A stretch of DNA of 12,462 bases, from contig PFGS01000064.1 in assembly GCA_002783525.1 (NCBI GenBank), positions 225 to 12,686 of the forward strand. Direction: 5' to 3'. The position numbers and the translations under genes were made by a program. This DNA is from Ignavibacteriales bacterium CG12_big_fil_rev_8_21_14_0_65_30_8 (lineage in GTDB: Bacteria; Bacteroidota; Ignavibacteria; Ignavibacteriales; Ignavibacteriaceae). The notes below the pieces were generated by a model. It saw nothing but the letters and a program-made list of their open reading frames with translations. It did no database searches and was not told the origin of the DNA. Of the stretch, positions 7,502-12,462 are shown in pieces (within the stretch, counting starts at the first letter, position 1; every line of letters starts with the position of its first letter).

Positions 7502-8131
7502 TTAATCACGCAATCTATGGAGGGTTTTTTCTACTTTTGAATTTTTTAATGTTAGTGAATTTGATAAAAAACTAATATTATAAACTTCCTCTTTTAGATC
7601 TTTAAGCTTTAGTTTTAACTTAAAACCATTTACTCTATAAGTACCTTTTTGAACGCTTAATGGAATTCTTAATATTAAAGTATGATCTGTGTTAAATTGA
7701 TAATAGCATTTTTGTCCTGAGATATTTGTTGTTTCCCAAGTACCAAATTCATTTATTCCTTTAACAGTTTTTTTAACAACCCGATGCATAACTCTTTTAT
7801 GTTCTTTTCCTTTTATCTTATATTTTTGAATAAGTGAATCACCTTTGATTTCCACAAAGCTTGTATCTAAAGTTGTCTCTCCGTTAATATGATTGAATAG
7901 TGCTGATATTAATTGTTTTCCTTTGAATATATATACATAATGAACAATTGCACCTGATGTGATTTCAACAGTTTCGTTTTCATTAAATTGCCAAATAGTG
8001 CCTACTCTTGAATTACCAATTACATCAGATTCCCACCTGCCAACCAAACCTCCTTTTACATTTTGTGCAAATGAAATTGAAGAAATACAAAAAAATAATA
8101 TTAAAAAGTTTTTTCTAAATAGATTTTTCAT
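7502..8131 (-). CDS. Secreted lipocalin-like two-repeat protein (paralog A)
   Basis: A 209-residue protein with a Sec signal peptide (1-22, SFA/QN). The mature part appears to hold two copies of a beta-rich unit opening with G-x-W-E: VGRWESD at 30-36 and FGTWETTN at 129-136. Each continues with a WQF/YQF strand followed by an acidic or polar turn (FNENETVEI; FNTDHTLIL) and a G-x-Y-x-like strand. This is the pattern of lipocalin-like or META/DUF-type small secreted domains found widely in Bacteroidota. It resembles the product of 8681-9319 in length, architecture and motif order, so the two are probably paralogs. The gene starts 7 bp after the DinB-fold gene, without an obvious Shine-Dalgarno sequence. 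Its ligand and role are unknown; a periplasmic or surface location is inferred from the signal peptide. Confidence 0.72.
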   Translation of the reverse strand: MKNLFRKNFLILFFCISSISFAQNVKGGLVGRWESDVIGNSRVGTIWQFNENETVEITSGAIVHYVYIFKGKQLISALFNHINGETTLDTSFVEIKGDSLIQKYKIKGKEHKRVMHRVVKKTVKGINEFGTWETTNISGQKCYYQFNTDHTLILRIPLSVQKGTYRVNGFKLKLKLKDLKEEVYNISFLSNSLTLKNSKVEKTLHRLRD

Positions 8132-8138
8132 AATTAGT

Positions 8139-8675
8139 TTAATTTTGATTTAGTTGACAGCTTATTTTTTCTACTTGCTGCAGATGATGATTTATATGAT
8201 TTATTAAAAAGTTTAATGATTGTTCTAAATTTATTAATCCAATATAAGGATGTTTAAATATACCCTTATTATAATTTTCTTCGGGTATTTTTAAACAAGC
8301 ATTTTTTATATCTTTTCTTATTTCATCCCATTTATTTGATATCTCTTTTACATTAACATTATCAGGTACTTTTTGTGCAACTGGAGGAGCTTTAAATTTT
8401 AAATTACTTTTTAAGGCTAAATTTAAAAACTTTGATTTAATAAATGCTTTTGAACCAACTTTATTTAGATTATTTCCATTTCTTATTGAATTCATAAAAG
8501 ATAATAATGTACCTTGTTCAGCTTTTACAATATGATAAAGTATTTGTGCTAATGACCACTTGTCTTTTGCTGGCTGTGTGTTAAGTTTTTCATCTGAAAT
8601 TAATTCAAAACATTTTAAAAATTTTAATTTTTGGTTTTCTAATGTCTCCAGCTTTTCATTTATATCTTTATTCAT
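8139..8675 (-). CDS. DinB-family four-helix protein
   Basis: A 178-residue cytoplasmic protein with the layout of the DinB/YfiT metal-binding superfamily. An N-terminal helix is followed by KWSLAQILYHIVKAE (39-53), with a first likely metal ligand at H48. A middle region with KAPPVAQKVP follows, and then a C-terminal helix NHINHHLQQVEKI (159-171) with H160, H163 and H164. The spacing of one His in helix 2 and an H-x-x-H/H-x-x-x-H pair near the end fits the usual three-His metal site. Members include thiol transferases (bacillithiol or mycothiol S-transferases) and many proteins of unknown role; nothing here identifies the substrate. It lies 5 bp after lipocalin-like paralog B and 7 bp before paralog A, so the three genes are probably one transcript. 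There is no signal peptide. Confidence 0.8.
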   Translation of the reverse strand: MNKDINEKLETLENQKLKFLKCFELISDEKLNTQPAKDKWSLAQILYHIVKAEQGTLLSFMNSIRNGNNLNKVGSKAFIKSKFLNLALKSNLKFKAPPVAQKVPDNVNVKEISNKWDEIRKDIKNACLKIPEENYNKGIFKHPYIGLINLEQSLNFLINHINHHLQQVEKISCQLNQN

Positions 8676-8680
8676 ACAGT

Positions 8681-9319
8681 CTAATTTTTCAGCTTTACCA
8701 TAGTTAAATCTTTTCCATTTTCTAAATTATGCAGCGTCATAGTATTACCGGTAATTTTATAATTCATTCTCATTCTATAAGAATTAGGTGAAAATATGGT
8801 TATCATATTTTTATCTACTGAGTATTCTCCTTCAATTGATTTTACAAGCAGACGAACATTAACCTGAAAATAAGGTGTAAACTCAGTTATTGCCTGATAT
8901 CCGTTGTAGTTATCTGACTTCCATTTACCAATAATTAAATTTGAGTTAACATTTGTATTGTCAATCCGTTTCATTTTAATTGTAGTACCCCCGACTAAAG
9001 ATTTTTGAGTTAATGTGTTATCTTTAATTACAATTATTGAAGTATCTACCACAGTATTCTTGGTACCAAACTTTGTAAAATATGAAACTAGTTTATTGTT
9101 CCTTAAAGTATAAACTCCATTTAAAAGTGTACTGATTTCATATTTAACAGTACTATCTAAATTAAACTGAATGTTTATTTCAACATTTTTCTGATCTATT
9201 TTTATTGATTTCCACTTGCCAATTAGTTCTTTATCCTTAACATTATTTTGTTGAGCAAAATTTAATTGCGTTTGTAAAAACAAAAATAGAATATAAATAA
9301 TAAAACTTAATTCTTTCAT
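8681..9319 (-). CDS. Secreted lipocalin-like two-repeat protein (paralog B)
   Basis: A 212-residue protein with a Sec signal peptide (1-22, NFA/QQ). Two tandem beta-rich units begin with I-G-K-W-K-S: IGKWKSIK at 33-40 and IGKWKSDN at 130-137. The first runs through IQFNLDSTVKYEIS, GVYTLRNNKL and a final TTIKMKRID strand; the second through ITEFTPYFQVNVRL, GEYSVDKNMI and LTMVKLKN. The near-identical openings suggest an internal duplication. The motif order (GxW, xFxxD/P, GxY, closing basic strand) is lipocalin-like and matches paralog A, two genes downstream. It heads the three-gene unit with DinB and paralog A. Upstream, 23 bp from the start codon, is a perfect 12-bp palindrome (9342-9353). 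Function is unknown; such domains are often annotated only as lipocalin-like or DUF. Confidence 0.72.
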   Translation of the reverse strand: MKELSFIIYILFLFLQTQLNFAQQNNVKDKELIGKWKSIKIDQKNVEINIQFNLDSTVKYEISTLLNGVYTLRNNKLVSYFTKFGTKNTVVDTSIIVIKDNTLTQKSLVGGTTIKMKRIDNTNVNSNLIIGKWKSDNYNGYQAITEFTPYFQVNVRLLVKSIEGEYSVDKNMITIFSPNSYRMRMNYKITGNTMTLHNLENGKDLTMVKLKN

Positions 9320-9341
9320 TTTAGGGTTAAAATTTATAATG

Positions 9342-9353
9342 GTATTATAATAC
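9342..9353. repeat. Perfect 12-bp palindrome upstream of lipocalin-like gene B
   Basis: GTATTATAATAC reads the same on both strands and lies 22 bases upstream of the ATG at 9319, where an operator overlapping a promoter or leader could sit. It contains only two G/C pairs, so in this A+T-rich DNA it may be accidental. Confidence 0.3.
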
Positions 9354-9375
9354 TAAGATATATTTAAAACAGTTC

Positions 9376-9425
9376 CACTAAATTAATAATTATCTTAACA
9401 AATGATGAGAGAATTAGTTTTAGTG
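9376..9425 (-). terminator. Possible weak terminator or inverted repeat after the CBS gene
   Basis: CACTAAA (9376-9382) and TTTAGTG (9419-9425) are perfect inverted arms separated by 36 bases, with a few more pairable bases outside a mismatch. The element starts 14 bases past the stop of the CBS gene, in the direction of its transcription. The long loop, low G+C and lack of a T-tract directly after the stem make a functional terminator uncertain; it may instead separate the CBS gene from the lipocalin unit. Confidence 0.22.
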
Positions 9426-9439
9426 AAAATTTAGATAAA

Positions 9440-9883
9440 TCAAAGATTTGGTCTTCCGGTTATATATCTTTCAAGTTGATCAATTACAAACACTTTTTCA
9501 TCAATAACAGCTTTTACAACATCACCAATAGAAATAACACCAATAAGGTTTTCATTATCTAAAACTGGTAAGTGTCTAACTTTTTTTTCTATCATAATAG
9601 CCATACATTCTTCAGCAGTTAATTCAGGAGAAGCGTAAAAAACTGTAGATGTCATAATTTCTTTAATCAGCGTTTCTTTTGAAGATTTTCCTACCAATAT
9701 AATTTTTCTGGCATAATCTCTTTCTGAAATTATACCGCATAATTTTTCATTTTCTAAAACTAAAAGAGCTCCGCATTTTTTTTCAGCCATTAATGTAAGT
9801 GCTTCAAACACAGTATTATTTGGTTCAATTGACCAAATTCCGGGATCTTTTCCTTTTAACATTGAACTAACTGTTTTTATCAT
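9440..9883 (-). CDS. Stand-alone tandem CBS-domain protein
   Basis: A 147-residue cytoplasmic protein consisting almost only of two CBS motifs. CBS1 (about 16-65) shows TVFEALTLMAEKKCGALLVL and LCGIISERDYARKIIL; CBS2 (about 76-130) shows MTSTVFYASPELTAEECMAI and LIGVISIGDVVKAVI. A pair of this length forms one Bateman module, which generally binds adenine nucleotides and reports energy or redox state. The GIISERDYARK signature is typical of the small stand-alone CBS proteins common across bacteria. It has its own Shine-Dalgarno match (AGAGG at 9891-9895, 7-base spacer) and a candidate promoter at 9929-9960. Flanking gaps of 120 and 171 bp suggest a single-gene transcript. The target it regulates cannot be inferred from its neighbours. 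Confidence 0.92.
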   Translation of the reverse strand: MIKTVSSMLKGKDPGIWSIEPNNTVFEALTLMAEKKCGALLVLENEKLCGIISERDYARKIILVGKSSKETLIKEIMTSTVFYASPELTAEECMAIMIEKKVRHLPVLDNENLIGVISIGDVVKAVIDEKVFVIDQLERYITGRPNL

Positions 9884-9928
9884 AACATTTCCTCTTTTTC
9901 ATAATAGAAAATCATCAATACATCATTG

Positions 9929-9960
9929 CAAATAAACAATGGATTAGTAAAATAATCAAA
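9929..9960 (-). promoter_or_regulatory. Candidate Bacteroidetes-type promoter of the CBS gene
   Basis: On the minus strand, TTTG (9957-9960), a 20-base spacer, then TTTATTTG (9929-9936), which matches TAnnTTTG except at the second base. A start near 9922 would give a leader of about 39 bases carrying the AGAGG site. The spacing equals that of the other two candidates within one base, but chance matches are likely in such A+T-rich DNA. Confidence 0.36.
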
Positions 9961-10013
9961 AAAACAAAAATTGCAATATTAAAATTAAATTTTCTAAATA
10001 TTTTAAATTAGAA

Positions 10014-10027
10014 TTGTTCGAAAACAA
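10014..10027 (-). terminator. Small hairpin after lhgO, possible weak terminator
   Basis: On the minus strand, TTGTT-TTCG-AACAA forms a 5-bp stem with a TTCG loop 27 bases past the lhgO stop. The stem is short and A+T-rich and no T-run follows immediately, so termination here is only a possibility. The rest of the 171-bp gap to the CBS gene holds the CBS promoter candidate. Confidence 0.2.
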
Positions 10028-10054
10028 ATAAAAAATTAAATAATCTTAAAAGTG

Positions 10055-11254
10055 CTACTCTATCTTTTTTAAAGCTAAATTTGAAATATATTCACCTATA
10101 CTTAGGGAAGCAGTTGCGGCAGGGGAAGGTGCATTTAATACATGAATTGTTTTGTGTGTTTCTTTTATAAAAAAATCATCAATTAATTTTCCATTTCTAT
10201 CCAGCGCTTGTGCTCTTACACCTGAACCAGTACGAACAATATCATTTTCGATTAATGAAGGGATAAGTTTATTAAGAGCTTTTACAAATGCTTTTTTACT
10301 AAATGATCTGTAAAGTTCATATAATTCTATCTTATAATGTTTAGCTGCCATTTTCCAAAAGCCTGGATATGTAAACATTTCAGAAATATCTGTAACAGAA
10401 AAATCTTTTAAGGAATATCCTTCTCGTTTTAGTGCAAGCACAGCATTGGGTCCGGCTTCTACACCTCCATTAATCATTCTTGTAAAATGTACACCTAAAA
10501 AAGGAAATTGAGGATCAGGCACAGGATAAATTAAATTTTTAACTAATGTTGTTTTATTGTTTACTAACTCGTAATATTCACCACGAAATGGAATGATTTT
10601 TATTTCTGGATCTACTCCACAGATTGATGCTACTCTATCAGAATATAATCCTCCGCAATTGATCAAAATATTTGTAGTGAATTCCATTTTATTTGTTTGA
10701 ACAATAAGGTGATTATTTTTTAGTATTAACCTTTGAAATTTATTTTTTGTAAAAAGTTTTCCGCCGTTGTTAATTATTTTCTCTACATATTTATTTGTTA
10801 CTTGTTTATAATCAACAATACCTGTTTCGGGTACATATAATCCTTCAATTCCATTTACATTAGGTTCATATTCTTTTATTTCATTTTTTCCGACTCTCTT
10901 TAATCCTTTTAAACCGTTGGCTTTTCCTCTTCTTTCTAATTCATTAAGAGCAATTATTTCATCACTATTTGTAGCAACAACTAATTTACTGCATTGCTCA
11001 AACTTTATATAATTTTTTTTGCAAAAATCGTAAAGTTTATTTCTACCATTAATACAATTTTGTGCTTTTAAAGATCCGGGTTTGTAGTATAACCCTGAGT
11101 GTATTACACCGCTGTTGTTTCCTGTTTGGTGAAGCGCAGGTTCTTTTTCGGTCTCAACAATAGAAAGAGATAATTTCTTTTTATTTAAAATAGACATTGC
11201 CGTAGCTGTTCCAATAATACCGGCACCGACAATCGTAATATCGTAATGTTTCAT
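10055..11254 (-). CDS. lhgO: L-2-hydroxyglutarate oxidase (FAD-dependent)
   Basis: A 399-residue FAD oxidoreductase of the DAO superfamily. Residues 4-34 form the FAD-binding beta-alpha-beta fold (VGAGIIG at 9-15, acidic E34 at the end of strand 2). They are followed by the family-specific HQTGNNSGVIHSGLYY (42-57). ETGIVDYKQV lies mid-protein, and GSGVRAQALDRNGKLIDDF (343-361) plus APSPAATASLSIGEYI (375-390) form the C-terminal FAD/substrate region. The match to LhgO (YgaF) is end to end, and the length is close to that of E. coli LhgO. The enzyme oxidises L-2-hydroxyglutarate to 2-oxoglutarate, probably passing electrons to the quinone pool at the membrane, and acts as metabolite repair or in glutarate/lysine breakdown. 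It appears monocistronic and divergent from the HAO-like gene 139 bp away. No clear Shine-Dalgarno sequence precedes the ATG. Confidence 0.9.
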   Translation of the reverse strand: MKHYDITIVGAGIIGTATAMSILNKKKLSLSIVETEKEPALHQTGNNSGVIHSGLYYKPGSLKAQNCINGRNKLYDFCKKNYIKFEQCSKLVVATNSDEIIALNELERRGKANGLKGLKRVGKNEIKEYEPNVNGIEGLYVPETGIVDYKQVTNKYVEKIINNGGKLFTKNKFQRLILKNNHLIVQTNKMEFTTNILINCGGLYSDRVASICGVDPEIKIIPFRGEYYELVNNKTTLVKNLIYPVPDPQFPFLGVHFTRMINGGVEAGPNAVLALKREGYSLKDFSVTDISEMFTYPGFWKMAAKHYKIELYELYRSFSKKAFVKALNKLIPSLIENDIVRTGSGVRAQALDRNGKLIDDFFIKETHKTIHVLNAPSPAATASLSIGEYISNLALKKIE

Positions 11255-11306
11255 AGCAATAATAATTTTAAAAGATAAATTTACATTTATTTAGATAAAA
11301 TAAATT

Positions 11307-11338
11307 TTTGTAAATACAATAATTTTAGATTAATTTTA
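11307..11338 (+). promoter_or_regulatory. Candidate Bacteroidetes-type promoter of the HAO-like cytochrome gene
   Basis: TTTG (11307-11310), a 20-base spacer, then TAATTTTA (11331-11338), which matches TAnnTTTG except for the last base. Transcription would begin near 11345, giving a leader of about 50 bases. It lies in the 139-bp divergent region shared with lhgO, where I found no equally good match pointing toward lhgO. Confidence 0.4.
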
Positions 11339-11383
11339 AAAAGCAAAACCATCTTTTTGAAATTAAGAAATTCAAATCATAAT

Positions 11384-11388
11384 GGAGG
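11384..11388 (+). promoter_or_regulatory. Ribosome binding site fixing the start of the HAO-like gene
   Basis: GGAGG lies 5 bases before ATG 11394. Together with the signal peptide that begins at this ATG, it decides the start codon of a gene that is otherwise open at its 3' end. Confidence 0.8.
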
Positions 11389-11393
11389 ATATA

Positions 11394-12462
11394 ATGAAAT
11401 ATTTACTTTCATTTTTACTTTTAATTGTTTTCTTTTTTCCTCAAAATTCAAAAGCGCAAACTACAACAACAATTCCAAATAAAATTACTGAAACAACAAA
11501 GGAATGTTTGAGTTGTCATGTGACAGAAACAAAAGGAATTTATCAGGAATGGGGAACATCAAAACATTATAGAGCAAATGTCGGCTGCTTTGAATGTCAC
11601 AAAGCCGATAAAACAGATCCGGATGCTATGGAACACGAAGGATATTTAATAAGCGTAATTGTTTCACCCAAGGATTGTTCTAATTGTCATGCTAATGAGG
11701 TAAAAGAATTTTCAGAAAGTCATCACTCAAAAGCCGGAACTATTTTAGGCTCTTTGGATAATTATCTTGCAGATATTGTTGAAGGAAATACTAACTTTTT
11801 TGGAGGTTCAGCTGTAACAGTAAACGGTTGTAAACAATGTCATGGTTCTGTAATTAAAGTTGGTACAGATGGAAAACTTACGCCTGACACCTGGCCTAAT
11901 ACGGGCATAGGAAGATTTAATCCAGATGGAAGTGTTGGCTCTTGTACAGCTTGTCATCAGAGACATGCATTTTCAGCTGAACAAGCTCGCAGACCTGAGA
12001 ATTGCGGAAAATGTCATCTTGGTCCTGATCATCCACAAAAAGAAATTTATGAAGCATCTAAACATGGTATTGCTTACAGAGCACACGAAAAAGATATAAA
12101 ACTTTCAAGCAGTAAATGGGTTTTGGGAGAAGATTATACTGCGGCTCCAACTTGTACAACTTGCCATATGTCAGCTGTAAGAACAAAAGACGGTGATTTA
12201 ATACCTGTAACACACGATGTGGGCAAAAGAATAAGCTGGAACAACAGACCACCGGTTTCAATAAGACCTGAAATATCCGATAAAAAATTAGGTCTGGAAA
12301 AAATGGCTAAAGTAACCTGGGATGTTAGAAGAAATAATATGAAACAGGTTTGCAATGTTTGCCATTCAGAATCTTATGTAGATAATTTTTATGTACAATA
12401 CGATGGATTAATAAATCTTTACAATGAAAAATTTGGTGAACCGGGTGTAGCAATTATGAAAA
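11394..12462 (+). CDS. Secreted octaheme cytochrome c of the hydroxylamine oxidoreductase (HAO) family, 3' end cut by window
   Basis: The frame is open from ATG 11394 to the window edge: 356 codons, no stop, C-terminus missing. Residues 1-21 are a Sec signal peptide (SKA/QT). Eight CXXCH motifs start at residues 38, 65, 95, 146, 184, 204, 254 and 320. The block CTACHQRHAFSAEQA, then CGKCHLGPDHPQ and KEIYEASKHG (184-224), plus VTWDVRRNNMKQVCNVCH and the YVDNFYVQYDGL region after heme 8, are what I know from HAO-like proteins. In that family heme 4 (here 146-150, CKQCH) is the catalytic heme. Classical HAO oxidises hydroxylamine; the epsilon-type reduces nitrite or hydroxylamine to ammonium and lacks the Tyr that cross-links to heme P460. 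That Tyr would lie beyond the window, so direction cannot be decided. The gene is divergent from lhgO; its likely redox partner would be downstream. Confidence 0.87.
   Translation, partial: MKYLLSFLLLIVFFFPQNSKAQTTTTIPNKITETTKECLSCHVTETKGIYQEWGTSKHYRANVGCFECHKADKTDPDAMEHEGYLISVIVSPKDCSNCHANEVKEFSESHHSKAGTILGSLDNYLADIVEGNTNFFGGSAVTVNGCKQCHGSVIKVGTDGKLTPDTWPNTGIGRFNPDGSVGSCTACHQRHAFSAEQARRPENCGKCHLGPDHPQKEIYEASKHGIAYRAHEKDIKLSSSKWVLGEDYTAAPTCTTCHMSAVRTKDGDLIPVTHDVGKRISWNNRPPVSIRPEISDKKLGLEKMAKVTWDVRRNNMKQVCNVCHSESYVDNFYVQYDGLINLYNEKFGEPGVAIMK

Noticed and set aside
7959..8153. Plus-strand open frame of 64 codons
   Set aside because: It is opposite the signal peptide and first repeat of lipocalin-like paralog A, with no supporting signals.
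11280..11301. Sigma-70 style TTTACA and TAAAAT in the divergent region
   Set aside because: The spacer is only 10 bases, too short for a standard promoter.
12058..12355. Antisense open frames at 12058-12261 and 12134-12355
   Set aside because: They lie inside the HAO-like gene, whose plus frame encodes conserved CXXCH motifs; the antisense products have no recognisable features.
1..12462. CRISPR array, tRNA, rRNA, insertion sequence or prophage
   Set aside because: No regularly spaced repeats, cloverleaf-like sequence, transposase motifs or terminal repeats were noticed; a systematic search was not possible by eye.

Overview
The window is A+T-rich (about 30% G+C by eye) and reads like a member of the Bacteroidota/Ignavibacteriota/Chlorobiota group, most plausibly a heme-rich anaerobe of the Ignavibacteria type. 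The clues are: all four proteins with a Sec signal peptide have Gln right after the predicted cleavage site; three upstream regions carry TTTG-N20/21-TAnnTTTR-like boxes resembling the Bacteroidetes promoter; and multiheme cytochromes with HybA/HybB-like membrane modules are abundant. The taxonomic call is an inference.

Layout. (1) 7198 down to 19, minus strand, is one tightly packed six-gene unit. It encodes a Tat-exported HybA-like 16-cysteine 4x[4Fe-4S] protein, a HybB/NrfD-like ten-helix quinone protein, a periplasmic 13-heme cytochrome c, a membrane histidine kinase with two heme c motifs outside and a cysteine-rich insertion in its ATPase domain, and two response regulators. Both regulators have a GcvH (lipoyl-carrier)-like output domain without the lipoyl lysine. 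(2) 7199-7501 is a 303-bp non-coding gap holding a candidate promoter and weak hairpins. (3) 9319 down to 7502, minus strand, is a three-gene unit: two secreted lipocalin-like paralogs flanking a DinB-fold protein. (4) 9883-9440 is a stand-alone two-CBS protein. (5) 11254-10055 is L-2-hydroxyglutarate oxidase (lhgO). (6) From 11394 on the plus strand, a secreted octaheme cytochrome of the hydroxylamine oxidoreductase (HAO) family runs off the right edge.

How it may work together (inference). The HybA/HybB/13-heme trio looks like a quinol-periplasm electron relay without a catalytic subunit in the window. The heme kinase next to it could sense redox state or a small ligand and signal through two regulators that have no DNA-binding domain, so control may act on proteins or membrane complexes rather than on transcription. 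The HAO-like octaheme 4 kb away is a candidate periplasmic N-oxide enzyme that such a relay could feed, but nothing in the sequence links the two directly.

No rRNA, tRNA, CRISPR array, insertion sequence or phage gene was recognised.
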